Assembly: GCA_947034895.1 (NCBI GenBank)
Contig: OX344763.1
Span: 84,215,093-84,279,092 of the forward strand
Source: Rhytidiadelphus loreus
Lineage: Eukaryota; Streptophyta; Bryopsida; Hypnales; Hylocomiaceae
Reading direction: 5' to 3'
DNA: 64,000 bases
Of this stretch, positions 1 to 9,623 are shown one piece after another. The notes below the pieces were generated by a model. The model made no database searches. It worked only from the letters and a program-made list of their open reading frames with translations, and had not been told where the DNA came from. How positions within the stretch are numbered: position 1 is the stretch's first letter; each line of letters begins with the position of its first letter. A program made the position numbers and the translations under genes.

Positions 1-228
1 AAACATAAGAAATTTACCATCCATGATTCACATGGTTGCGTTTTATTTTCCAATGCAATCTCTATTATGTTTAGTTTGAATTTGTATGGTGAATCCATTG
101 TAAAACAAGATCCAACTATGAAGAATGTGGGATTCTTGATCAATGTAGACCACTTTCGGAGAGCTCCAAAAGAAGGGGTTTGGGAATTGAGGGATAAATA
201 CCTGTTATTCATTTATGGTGAAGTGTAA
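1..228 (+). CDS. Terminal exon of an unrecognised gene, open at the window edge
   Basis: Reading frame 1 is open from the first base to a TAA at 226-228 (75 codons). It includes the phrases MFSLNLYGES, NVGFLINVDHF and EGVWELRDKYLL. The same frame, with the same stop position, is found in copy B on the minus strand (45697-45475), where most changes are conservative and only one internal stop has appeared. Conservation of the frame and the terminator between two diverged copies is the evidence for coding. I do not recognise the protein. It lies convergent to the spliced gene at 1008-1814. The start is outside the window. Confidence 0.45.
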   Translation, partial: KHKKFTIHDSHGCVLFSNAISIMFSLNLYGESIVKQDPTMKNVGFLINVDHFRRAPKEGVWELRDKYLLFIYGEV

Positions 229-1007
229 TTGACACATTATAAATTGCATGAGAGAACAAAACTCAATATAATCAATTATACAATGCATAGGATAGGTGTA
301 GTAAGATGGTTGTTCAAATATCCCATAAGGATTGGGTGTGACAGCATGAGCTCCCATATAACTTTCATCATGTGCTTCATCAAGCATCGTGAAGGTGTAG
401 CTGGGAACTAATTGTCACAATTAATTGTCATAGCTATTTCCTAGTTGATTGGTTTTGCTCAAATTTTATTTATGTGTACATTCATAGGTATCCAAACAAT
501 AAAACTTGTTTCATATTAATTAAAAGTGTAGCCATCATATTTACAAACAAAGGGATTAAATCAAGGGCATACATTTGTACATTTTCAATATTTGGGGATT
601 TCAAACTTGTGAACCAAGAATAACGGGGCACAACATTTATGGGTATATATTTTGGGGGGGGGGTTCACATTTATGGGTATATATTTTTTTTTGGGGTTCA
701 CATATGTAAACCATTAAAGTATTGGGCACTAACCAATTAAACATTCATATACCATGGACTGTTTAGCAAAATATGATCATCCATCTGAGATAAACAATCC
801 ATGCATTGTTTAGCAAAATCATAGTATAGAAATGTAAAATGAAGTTCTTTGTCAAGCACATTGCTATTTCACATGTCTAGCATGACTTTAGTACTATAAT
901 CTTCATAAATAACTTATTTCTTTCTATGATCCCACTTCAAAAATCAAAATAGGGTCTTATGCCATGGTACAAGGCTGCCATTTGATGCACCACAACAATG
1001 TCTCTAG
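229..1007. other. Gene-free AT-rich stretch between two convergent genes
   Basis: I see no supportable gene here. The sequence is alignable by eye with 44777-45474 in the other arm. A poly-G run lies near 653-663 inside a short direct repeat (the phrase TTTATGGGTATATAT occurs twice). A short frame at 229-411 is also open in the other arm but has no ATG start, so I do not call it. Confidence 0.4.
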
Positions 1008-1814
1008 TCACGAACGATTTGCCCGTGGCACAAGGTTGTCCAAGTTTGCCTGCGCTTGGTTTAACCTATTATTGGTCCACTCAAAGATATCCTTGGTGTT
1101 GATTTGAACGCTGAGAGATTGTGTAAATGCGCGTTCCGTCCTGTGCTCATCATCCTAAGGTGGAATTGTCATTAGTACATATGATATTCACAGAATGGAA
1201 TACAAACAATATTAACCTAGCAAGTATATTAACTCGTGTTGTGGTATTGCACTAACCTTAATGAGTTGTAACAACAAGCATCCATTCTCAGACTCGGAAA
1301 GTTTCTCGACATCCTCAAATTCTTCTAATAAAGCCCTGCATCTCCCGGCCCCCCATATCAATGAATATTAAAACATAACAACTACATATGGGTATTTTTA
1401 GCATATAATCTTATAATACAAGTTCTATACTAGAACAACCGAACCTGAGGTTTGTGCAATCTTTTCCTTGCCGAACCCACACATATTCTTCCATCATGGC
1501 CCACCCCTCCCTAATGGCCTCATCAAATTTGGCTCCCCAAACAATATCGCGTGTGTTTTGTATCAAACACATCACTCGTCCTGCAGCAAATAAGCACTAA
1601 TAGTGAGATGAAATGTCCACCACCAACTATCCAATTAGAATTGTTCATTAATACAAGTTCATTTCATTATTCAAGGATTCAAATCACCTATACAAAATGA
1701 AGGGCAATATTTTACTCACCCATTTTGCTGGCTTGGAAATGGCCTTTGGACTCCTTGCACTGGCCATAATGAGCAAAGCAATACAATTTGTAGCCTTTCC
1801 AAAAGTCTTTAATC
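1008..1814 (-). CDS. Spliced gene of unknown function, four 3' exons intact
   Basis: Four exons can be placed by GT-AG boundaries and matching phases: 1814-1720, 1580-1445, 1335-1257 and 1154-1008, ending at a TGA. They are 95, 136, 79 and 147 nt and join in a single open frame of about 152 codons. Readable phrases are CFAHYGQCKESKGHFQASKM, REGWAMMEEYVWVRQGKDC, EEFEDVEKLSES and DIFEWTNNRLNQAQANLDNL. The C-terminal part is acidic and helical-looking. I do not recognise the family. The 5' exons are uncertain; an open stretch at 2322-2110 may be one. The equivalent in copy B (43948-44776) has the same exon lengths but a destroyed splice acceptor, so this copy is the better preserved. It is the only gene of the element with visible introns. 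Confidence 0.65.
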
Positions 1815-2109
1815 CTATTTCAAAGATCACAAATCAATTCCAATAGAATAGTCATTGTCATGGTGATTCTGCCACCTATTAAAAAGACATTGTCTACAAT
1901 ACAAGTGGATGACAATAAGGAAGTCAAAGGCAAACTAAACAAATTTTCACCAGAAATATTCATGGTCGAGAATAATTATGACTTCCTCTTAGCACTTGCT
2001 AAATTGAACACCTGCCATTAAGCCTGTAAGGAGCCAAATAACTAATCATTAGCAATGCAAGAAGATTAAATTTGAATAGGCTACATAACAATTGAGGCCC
2101 CCTATGTTA

Positions 2110-2322
2110 CTATAACACCCAAAAATGAAAGAAAATCAATGAAGAACCAAATGAATCATTTTCATTTGAATTGCTAATTGTTTTAAATGTAAATTCAGTG
2201 TACCCTTTTTCGGTGACTTCACACCCATTTGTATGTGCATCCTTATTATTCAACAACTTTGCCACAATGAATGCAATTGCCGTTTCAAGGCCCTCTACAT
2301 CAAATGGCTTTGATATTCTCAC
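2110..2322 (-). CDS. Probable upstream exon or short gene, unknown function
   Basis: The 70-codon open frame has no ATG at its beginning (GTG), and an AG dinucleotide just upstream suits a splice acceptor. It contains KPFDVEGLETAIAFIVAKLL and ends in FHFWVL followed by a stop. In copy B (43440-43655) the C-terminal phrase TISNSNENDSFGSS and the final stop are retained while two internal stops have appeared. That pattern fits a coding exon decaying in copy B. It may belong to the spliced gene just downstream on the same strand, or end in a splice donor before the apparent stop. Function unknown. Confidence 0.35.
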   Translation of the reverse strand: MRISKPFDVEGLETAIAFIVAKLLNNKDAHTNGCEVTEKGYTEFTFKTISNSNENDSFGSSLIFFHFWVL

Positions 2323-2419
2323 TATCCTAAACTAATGGAAAAGATTTTGGGTTCATTGAAGTATACAAGAAGTGTCTGCTGTATTATTGGCTGTTTGTTG
2401 GAAACCAAAAAAAACACGA

Positions 2420-2476
2420 GACCTCCACAACATTGGGCCCACATTCAGCCACTACAAGGCAGATGAACTACAAGGC
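2420..2476 (-). promoter_or_regulatory. Shared leader block upstream of the spliced gene
   Basis: On the minus strand this reads a version of the block found before the other cargo genes, including the core TAGTGGCTGAATGTGGGCCC. Its position, between the minisatellite and the gene, is the same as at 5473-5530, 9361-9425 and 46319-46382. A role in transcription or translation is inferred. Confidence 0.45.
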
Positions 2477-2519
2477 GTAGTTATGAAAATTATGGACCAC
2501 AGGTTGGAACAACCCATGA

Positions 2520-3270
2520 AATACCCGCGGTCGCTAGAGGCGCATGCGCTAACTCTAACAAGGATACTAGGGCGACTGCGCGTGGGGTGACCGCAGGTCC
2601 GGTCCAAGGATCCCTCGTGTCTTTCAAGGGCGACCTCGAGTCCTCGAGGGGGAAACACATTTCAAAATCCCCCCTCCATCAGGGCGACTGCGCATAGGGG
2701 GCGACTACGGGTCAAGGAGAAAATGCAAACTCCTTGACCCGCAGTCGCCCCCTACGCGCAGTCGCCCATATGGAGGGGGAGGGAGACACCAAGTAATTTT
2801 CCGCCCTCAATCAGGGCGACTGCGCGTAGGGGGCGACTGCGGGTCAAGGAGAAAATGCAAACTCCTTGACCCGTAGTCGCCCCCTACGCGCAATCGCCCA
2901 TATGGAGGGGGAGGGAGATACCAAATAATTTTCCGCCCTCAATCAAGGCGACTGCGCGTAGGGGGCGACTACGGGTCAAGGTGGGAGACACCAAAATTTT
3001 TTTAAATGCAATCTCCCCCCTTCCATCAGGGCGACTGCGCGTAGGGGGCGACTGCGGGTCAAGGTGGGAGAAACCTAACTATTTGAAAATGCAATCTCCC
3101 CCCTTCCATCAGGGCAACTACGCGTAGGGGGCGAGTGCGGGTCAAGGTGGGAGACACCAAACTTTTTTAAAATGCAATCTCCCCCCTTCCATCAGGGCGA
3201 CTACGCGTAGGGGGCGACTGCAGGTCTCCAGATCACTTCCAAAATCAGACCTGGGGTTCTATGGCGACCG
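2520..3270. repeat. GC-rich minisatellite block with two long hairpins
   Basis: The core GGCGACTGCGGGT and its complement recur many times, in longer units ending with a run such as CCCCCTTCCATCAGGG. Two nearly perfect inverted repeats sit here: arms 2682-2719 and 2730-2767, and arms 2814-2851 and 2862-2899, each with 38-nt arms and the same 10-nt loop (AAAATGCAAA). The rest is in direct orientation. The matching block in copy B is 42650-43200. Open frames crossing it are products of the repeat and not genes. Confidence 0.85.
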
Positions 3271-3285
3271 CGCTTGGGGCAACTG

Positions 3286-3660
3286 TGGGTATGGGCATGT
3301 TTCACGAGATGTTTCTTTTTTTGGGACCCCTCTCCCTTATTGTTTCTAATTCCCTTTAATCATATGTTACTTCCTCCATTTTCTTTACAAATTCAACAAG
3401 ACAAACAAATCCTAGGTTTTGCATTAGCTCTCCAACACTCCTTTGGCAAGAAGTTCCAAATGAAAGTTTTATGTACATTCTAATAGTGGGGAGGTGTAAT
3501 TAGATTTATTTGGGCATGTTTCACGAGATGGGTTTTTTTTGGGACCCCTCCTTTATTGTTTCTAATTCCCTTTGATCATATGTTGCTTTCTCCTTTTTCT
3601 ATACAATTTCAATAAGACAAAAAAGACATGATTCTGTTTTAGGTCTAAAACACTACATCT
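3286..3660 (-). repeat. About 1.7 copies of a roughly 214-bp tandem unit
   Basis: The phrase GGGCATGTTTCACGAGATG occurs at about 3283 and 3512 and starts two similar units rich in T runs. The same unit, in the opposite orientation, forms the longer array at 40619-42330. No coding evidence. Confidence 0.6.
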
Positions 3661-3930
3661 CGTGTAGGATGTGCATGTATTTTATCTAGGTTTAAGGATT
3701 TGATTCTAGATAAAAGTTTTATTATTGTTTTCCAAGGTCTAGGGTCTAGGGTTTAGGGTTTGGGAACCCCTTCACATTGTGAGAATAATTCTTCCATTGC
3801 CTTGCCATGTCTTTGATATGAACTGACGCCTAACATTTATTACCAATTTAGTATGTGAGATAAGGAAAAATCAATTAGAATATGCTGTAGATGCTAATTA
3901 GTGTTGGATCGGAATGGTTGTTGGTTTAGG
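3661..3930. other. Gene-free stretch with telomere-like words
   Basis: Bases 3736-3770 hold degenerate TTTAGGG-type repeats (GTCTAGGG, GTTTAGGG). The same words, inverted, occur at about 40503-40535 and 41511-41552 in copy B. Nothing else is recognisable. Confidence 0.4.
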
Positions 3931-4089
3931 GTGACCTCGGGTCAGGGGCGACCGCGGGTCATCGACGAAGAGAGAAACACATTTGAATCAGGGCGACTGC
4001 GCGTCAAGGGCGACTGCAGGTCAAGGAAGGAGACTAATTTTTTGGAAAATGCAAAATCAATCTCCAATGGGGCGACTGCGCGTAGGGGG
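3931..4089. repeat. Minisatellite block interrupted by the 4090-5169 insertion
   Basis: Several GGCGACTGCGGGT-type cores lie here. The block continues at 5170 after the insertion; copy B has no insertion at the matching place (about 40010), which defines the empty site. Confidence 0.7.
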
Positions 4090-4259
4090 CAGGGTTGTTC
4101 ACTGCGATAGCGCGACACCGCGACAGACAGACGTCGCGCGACGTCTAGTAGAGCCCGCGCGACGTCACGAAAAGTCAAATTTACCTTTGACTTTACAGGA
4201 AATTACCCCCCTCTAGGTGGATGCCACATGGCATCCACTTGGCAAACTGGAGGGCGCGT

Positions 4260-4580
4260 ACGGGTAGGGGCGACTGCGGGTGGGCGACTGCGGGTGGACG
4301 AGGGCGATTGCGGGTGGGCAACTACGGGTGGGCGAGGGCGACTGCGGGTGGGCGACTACGGGTTTGGCAGGGAGACCGCGGGTTCAGGAAGTGTTCTTGG
4401 GTGGGCGACCGCGGGTGCGCAAAAGGTACCTGGACCCGGTGGTGGACCCGAAGTCGCCCAATTTGGACCCGCTGTCGCCCTCTCGAGACCCGCTGTCGCC
4501 CTACCCAGACCCGCAGTCGCCCTATCCAGACCCACAATCGCTGGATACGCAGTTGCCCTATCTGTACTCGCCCCCCTAGA
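4260..4580. repeat. Minisatellite next to the element end
   Basis: About 17 degenerate GGCGACTGCGGGT cores lie here. The orientation switches near 4430, from GCGACTGCGGGT-type to CCCGCAGTCGCC-type. The same reversal of orientation is seen in 15470-15985. This layout resembles the subterminal motif clusters that hAT transposases bind. Confidence 0.8.
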
Positions 4581-4595
4581 CCGAAGTCACTCGCC

Positions 4596-4603
4596 CTATA
4601 TAG
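4596..4603 (+). promoter_or_regulatory. TATA box of the truncated N-domain gene
   Basis: CTATATAG lies directly after the minisatellite and about 155 bp before the ATG at 4758. The same word occurs at the same place in the two longer copies (15434-15441 minus, 29083-29090 plus). Confidence 0.55.
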
Positions 4604-4652
4604 CCAGTAGCCCATCATCATGCTATCACCTTCATTTTCCATTGAGGCTTTT

Positions 4653-4687
4653 TGTCTTGCAACCTTTGTTGGTTGCATGCGTGACCC
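4653..4687 (+). promoter_or_regulatory. Divergent copy of the shared leader block
   Basis: TGTCTTGCAACCTTTGTTGG and the following GCATGCGTGACC align with the leader of the kinase-like and coiled-coil genes (TGTCTTTCACCT..., GTGGTTGAATGCGTGC). It lies between the TATA box and the ATG, so it is probably 5' UTR. Function inferred. Confidence 0.45.
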
Positions 4688-4757
4688 TTTTGGATAATAT
4701 ATATACTATTTTTTGCTATCATTTGGTTCTTACAATTTTGCGACGTCCGCAAATCTC

Positions 4758-5168
4758 ATGGCAACTGGAGGTAGCAGTGATGGGTCCCTTCCGGGTTTTT
4801 CCACTGTACGCACTCCTGGTGCAATTAGGAAGGCTGCCAAAGACAAGACTAGAAAAAGGAGGGGTAACATTCACAAGAAGCGATGGCATGTGTTGAACAA
4901 TGATAACCACCTAGCTTTCAAAGAGTGGAACGAGGAGCCAGAGCCTTGGAGTATGCAGGTGTGCGAAGACTACATTGAATGGTGTCACATCGGGAAGTTC
5001 TTTCCGGCATGGCGCCATCATCACAACCGACACAATAACAAGGCAAATTTGAAGTATTGTGAAAATCCAGCTTTCATACGGAGGTGTTTAGAATTGTGGC
5101 AGGTCCTCTACAAAACCCCTTTTGTAGATAGGAATGAGGCCCCTTTGTTCATTGCTAGAGGTGCCTAA
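4758..5168 (+). pseudogene. Truncated N-terminal domain of the RING gene
   Basis: The frame starts at ATG 4758 (MATGGSSDGS) and runs 136 codons through the whole conserved N-terminal domain: WSMQVCEDYIEWCHIGKFFP, then NKANLKYCENPAF and RRCLELWQVLYKTPF. It stops at a TAA created at the junction with the repeat. Over this stretch it is intact and differs from the copy at 15277 by only a few residues; it keeps CGA (Arg) where that copy has TGA. The remaining roughly 690 codons, including the RING, are missing. It has its own TATA box and leader, so it could still express a domain-only protein; that is speculation. Confidence 0.6.
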
Positions 5169-5169
5169 C

Positions 5170-5430
5170 TAGGGGGCAACTGCGGGTCAAGGAGACTTCT
5201 TTGTGGGCGATCGCGTGTGCAAGTTTCGGAATGGTTTAGTGGGTACCCGCGGTCGCCCACGATCCGCAGTCGCCCTTGATGCGTAGTCGTCCATTTCCGC
5301 GCTCCAAAAACGCGCAGTCGCCCATTCCCGCTGTCTTCAGACCCGCAGTCGCCTCTCTTCTGATCCGTAGTCGCCCCATCCCGACCCGCAGTCACCCAAA
5401 CGCACGCGCCCTGAGGCGACTTCGGGTACT
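5170..5430. repeat. Minisatellite before the kinase-like gene
   Basis: About a dozen CCCGCAGTCGCC-type cores lie between the 4090-5169 insertion and the leader of the kinase-like gene. Equivalent to 39810-39960 in copy B. Confidence 0.8.
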
Positions 5431-5472
5431 TAAGCATTAGCCCCACTTCCAATTCTCACCTTACTTTAGCCT

Positions 5473-5530
5473 TGCGCACTGTCTTTCACCTACCTTCAGG
5501 TGGTTGGATGCGTGCCCGTGGGCTGGAGTT
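5473..5530 (+). promoter_or_regulatory. Shared leader block of the kinase-like gene
   Basis: It contains TGCGCACTGTCTTTCACCT followed by GTGGTTGGATGCGTGCCC, almost identical to 9361-9425 although the genes downstream are unrelated. It lies 77 bp before the ATG. Copy B retains it at 39725-39777. Confidence 0.6.
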
Positions 5531-5606
5531 TTAATTAGGGGGGGAATTTTTGCCCTTTTAATCTACGAATTTTGAACTACGGTTTTGAATTGTTTTTAAG
5601 TACAAC

Positions 5607-7199
5607 ATGGCTTTTCCACATGAAGGCAACACTACAAGGAGAAAATCTTTATGGGATCTGGACCTCGATGATCCAATTTTTTTCGAGGTTCCGATAGCTG
5701 TAAATGAAAATGAAGAAGGAGGGAGTCAAGAGCGACGGAAGGGCAAGAAGCAGAAGTCAACACATGACAAGGACTCCAACTATCCTCCCCCGAGTTATAC
5801 CCGATATGCATACGAAGCGTGTCTCCAGTGGTACGCAGGGAAAAGTGTACAATTCTTGGAGGCAAGCTATTTGAGGTGTCCTACAACTGGTAGTGTGGCC
5901 TTGCCAAACGATTTACAGGTACGGATTTTAACCAAGCTAAAGGGATCCGATGATTTCGTAGACATTGACTTGAGATATTCTTCGAGACTATTTGAATGGC
6001 TTGATAACACATTGAAAGCGGTGATGTTCAATACCAAGAAATTGATGGAGGAACATCGACCGTTACTTCCAATAGTAGAGGAATCAGAAGACATCAAGGC
6101 ATTCCACCAAAAGATGGAGTGGTGGTCCAACGCAGTGAAGAAATTGGCAAGAGGCTCAACAAGGGGTTTTAAGTGGAAAAATGCAGCGGTGCAGGCAGCA
6201 TTTGCACGAGATGGTGGATTGTGTATCACATGGATCCCCGATACGGCGAAAGTGGTGCCCCTTAGTGCTTTTGAACGTGAAGGGGGGTATGCAAAAGTGC
6301 GTAAGGTACGCATTGAAGGAATGGATACAATTCCAAGCTACATCGTTTTTGCTGGGAAAGTATCCAAGGCAATAAACCCGCGCGAGGGGAGAGCGCAACA
6401 ATCCATGGAGGCCCTTGCATGCCCCTTGAACCACCCTAGCATCATTAAGTTTTTTGCCATTCATTCTTGCACGAATGAAGCGTACACTTTGTGGTGGAAT
6501 GGAGGCCATTTGAATGAGTTGAGGCATTTAGATCGTTCTGTATCACCAACCATTGACTGGCATGGAATGCAAAAAGCCACAAGACTTCCTGAAGAGAAAC
6601 AAAAAGAACTTGGTCTCTTCTGAAGGAACAAGGCAAAGTTGGCATGGGCTTTAGTATATGTGACAAATCCCATACACAAGTGCCGTGTGCAACACAATGA
6701 CTTGTCTCCTACGAACATTATGTTGCATTTTCCGGATTATTCAAACGACATAATCAACATTGAAATTTGTGATTTGGGAATATCAAGTCGTTTTGACGAA
6801 AACGCGCCTTCACATTTTGGAAAGCCATCTGAGGCCGAGAGGGATCAATACCGAGAAGGTTGTTGGTGGGTTGCCCCGGAGTTGTTTTATGCATATGGAC
6901 CTCCAAATTCCGATACAAGCATACCGATCATGCAACAACGATATAAATATACGCAACAGTCAGACTCGTATTCTATTGGGAAGTTGACCGAATGGATGAG
7001 AATTGGTGATATGGACGATTGGTACAAGGATTTGTTCAAGAACCGCGAGGGATCAATGTACTTTGGAATGAAGTTGCGTGAACTCGTGAACACTGACCCA
7101 AAGAAGAGACCAACGTGTATAGAGATCACAAATTCCCTTATGTCTCCACCATGGTCCATGATGCCCCCCGAATTGGTGTTCCGAGACTCACCTTTGTAA
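5607..7199 (+). pseudogene. Protein-kinase-like gene with one nonsense codon
   Basis: ATG 5607 to TAA 7199 is a single frame of 530 codons broken only by TGA at codon 339 (6621-6623), where copy B reads CAA. Residues 1-60 are charged and nuclear-signal-like (ERRKGKKQK). Residues about 60-215 form a helical region beginning YTRYAYEACLQWYAGKSVQF. The kinase-like part follows: a glycine-loop-like GGYAKVRKVRIEG (about 225), a helix-C/beta-4-like MEALACPLNHPSIIKF, a catalytic loop HNDLSPTNIM (about 362, HND instead of HRD), DLG for DFG (about 388; copy B has DFG), an APE at about 424, and SDSYSIGKL as helix F. The usual lysine may be in FAGKVSK; this is not certain. It could be an active kinase or a kinase-fold protein. 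A plant Ser/Thr kinase capture is possible, but the long N-terminus is unlike any I recognise. Confidence 0.75.
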
Positions 7200-8940
7200 T
7201 AGGATAGTCTAGAGCAAGAGTTTAGTGGTGCAAGCAATGAGCTTGGTGGCCAATTATGTGTTGCTTACTTTGTAATATTTTCCTATAATATATGAAGGAA
7301 TTTTATGCTACGCGCATTGTCTTTAGAAAAACAATTACTCAATGGGCTATTTGTCAAATTGTATATATTGAATATGGCCTTTTACACATTGTTATGCAAA
7401 GTGTAACAACTTTTGAATTCAAATGTTCTTGGTCCTTTTTGATTCCGTAGTATATAATGGACGCAAGGAAAATAAGAAAATGAAAATAAATTAGTTGGTA
7501 ATTGATGTTGAAGACTTGTATTATTTCTTGAATAAAATGTGCTAGTATGCAATTGAAATGAGTTTTACTTTCATGGTCATTGAATTCAAATAGTTGTTTT
7601 TTCAATCCCTAAAAAAATGTAAGTCATACATCATTTACATTCTCTTATTATTTTTTCTGTTTCCAAAAATAAAAGCAAGTTGGGTTTTTTTTCCTATTTA
7701 TTCTAATTCAAATATAGGAAACATAAATTTTAGACTTTTTTAGACTTTTCCTTTTTATTCGTACTATACCTATTTCAAAATAGATGAGAGATGTTTTTAT
7801 TTATTTATTTAACCTTTTTTGCTCTCTTCCTAATTTATTTTATTTGGAAAAAAGGAAGTTCATTGACTTCTTGCCACCATTTTTTTTTTTTTGACAATGA
7901 AACAAGATTGGATATTGCAAAAAAGATATGTAGCCATAATCTTTGTCATTTATTAAACACGCAATTCGAGAAAACTTGAATGAATTCAATAATAAATGTA
8001 AATCTGGTTTTACCATATATATTATTTCTAGTAGCATAATGTTTCCCTACCATATTCTTTTTTTTGGTATATGTCATCCAAATTGATAAAAACACACATT
8101 CTTTCATAGATGGTTGGAGTATGATATAAGTCCAACAATGACTTTCATTTATAGATTTGTGTCCATACAAGAAATTTTACTATTAGGCATGTAATTTACC
8201 AAAATTAGTGTGTGTAACATAGTATGTAATTTGAGTCTACATCCAAAAATACATAATGAACATCTCATGTCAAAACAATTACAAAGACATTATTGTTACA
8301 ATTGCAATGGTTAATAATCATAACATTGGTTATTAACAATTGAATTAGTTATTAACAATAAAATTAGTCATTAACAATGAAATTAGTCATTTACAATAAA
8401 ATTAAGAATTAACAATGAAATTAATTAATAACAAAAAAATTGGTTAACAACAACTTCTTCTAAAACAATTGCAAAGATTTAACTTCTGTTCAGATAATCA
8501 ATAAGGAATCCATTTGTACCACAACCCACCTCAACCCTAATAGCTCCCCAAATATAGTATAAAGTATAAACTAGTATTCCATAAATTTTGCAACACAAAT
8601 GGGATTGAGCTCACAATCCTTTTTTTTTCCCTTGCGATTTGGTGCTCAAAAGCAACAAAAAATTTAGGCTAGCTATAAGCTATAGGAATTTTTTAGGAAA
8701 ATTTTGGATGAAATTGCTAGAAAAACTTCAACTTCTAGAAAAGTCTTCGATGAAATCGCCACAATGTAAATGAAAATAGAATTTTAGATACTTAGTATCA
8801 CATTTTCTATCTAGTACGTGGATGAATGTTGAAGCTTGGAGCCCCTCCGTAACATTTAGTATCGCCACTTTCCCAATGCAAGGAAAAATGGAAAAAAAAA
8901 TATCACAATCTATAAACATGTACTAAGAAAGAAAAGAAAA
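7200..8940. other. Gene-free AT-rich stretch between kinase-like and coiled-coil genes
   Basis: The only structure I see is the short tandem repeat at 8325-8460 and long A/T runs. It matches 36190-38040 of copy B in reverse, with scattered small differences. Open frames here are short, lack conserved starts and are not conserved between the arms. Confidence 0.5.
8325..8460 (+). repeat. About 18-bp AT-rich tandem repeat, six to seven units
   Basis: Units of the type ATTAGTCATTAACAATGAA follow one another with small changes. The same array is present in inverted form at 36715-36840, so it predates the duplication. Confidence 0.7.
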
Positions 8941-8959
8941 GTCCATGCATTAATAGATG

Positions 8960-9340
8960 GACCCGCGGTCGCCTAGGACCCGAGGTCGCCCAGGACCCGC
9001 GGTCGCCTTCGCAAAGTGGACTCGAGGTCGTCCTGGACCCGCGGTCGCCTAGGACCTACAGTCGCCTTAGACCCGCAGTCACCCTGGACCCGCGGTCGCC
9101 CACTCGCCCGGGCTCCTTAGACCCGCGGTTGCGTTGGAGCACCTGTCCAGATCCACAGTCGCCCCACTTTAGGACCCGCGGTCGCCCTGGAGCACTTGCA
9201 CTGACCCACACTCGCCCCACTGCAGGACCCGCGGTCGCCCTGGAGCACTTGCTTTGACCCGCACTCGCCCCACTGCAGGACCCGCACGCGCCCATGGGGC
9301 GACCTCGGGTACATCAGCGTTCTCCTCCACCCGCAGTCGC
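8960..9340. repeat. Minisatellite before the coiled-coil gene
   Basis: CCCGCGGTCGCC and CCCGCAGTCGCC cores are repeated with variable spacers; part of it forms longer units of about 65 bp containing CTGGAGCACTTG. The matching block in copy B (35985-36186) is about half as long. Confidence 0.8.
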
Positions 9341-9360
9341 CATTTCATTTTCCCTGGCAT

Positions 9361-9425
9361 TCTGCGCACTGTCTTTCACCTGCTGACGTGGTTGAATGCG
9401 TGCACAGAAGCTAGGGGTTTGAGTT
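9361..9425 (+). promoter_or_regulatory. Shared leader block of the coiled-coil gene
   Basis: TGCGCACTGTCTTTCACCT, then GTGGTTGAATGCGTGCAC and GGGGTTTGAG. It is nearly the same as the kinase leader at 5473-5530 and as 35893-35957 in copy B. It lies about 200 bp upstream of ATG 9624. Confidence 0.6.
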
Positions 9426-9623
9426 GTGGGGGGGGGGTTGTCCCTTTGCACGGCTCATTTTATTCACACTTGGATGACATAGGATGTTTCACAAGAACAT
9501 TGTATTTTTGTAAATGTTAAATGTGATAGGATTACGTTTAGGATTTCTTACACCTACGGTTTAGGCTTGCAACCCTAAACCGCATAGTACTTAGTTGGCT
9601 ATTTCTGAGACGAAGTGATTGTT

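Larger units (their letters stand above)
4090..5169 (+). mobile_element. Inserted 1.08-kb end fragment of the giant element
   Basis: It starts with CAGGGTTGTTC at 4090 and matches the minus strand of 15000-16155 closely: terminus, minisatellite, TATA box, leader block and the start of the N-domain gene. It stops abruptly in the gene after residue 136. The word TAGGGGGC is present at both junctions (4083-4090 and 5170-5177), as expected for an 8-bp target duplication or microhomology joining. Copy B lacks this segment. The terminal 150 bp contain a 16-bp perfect palindrome (4130-4145), 9-bp inverted arms AAAGTCAAA/TTTGACTTT (4171-4194) and 10-bp inverted arms starting GTGGATGCCA (4217-4238). 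Confidence 0.65.

Noticed and set aside
205..411. Opposing 60-codon frames
   Set aside because: The plus-strand one starts with TTG and the minus-strand one is broken in copy B; conservation is no better than in the surrounding noncoding DNA.
4221..4896. Several long overlapping frames through the minisatellite (and similar ones at 9056-9369, 15521-16080, 23393-23819)
   Set aside because: They consist of translated repeat units, have the same composition on both strands and are not conserved in frame between copies.
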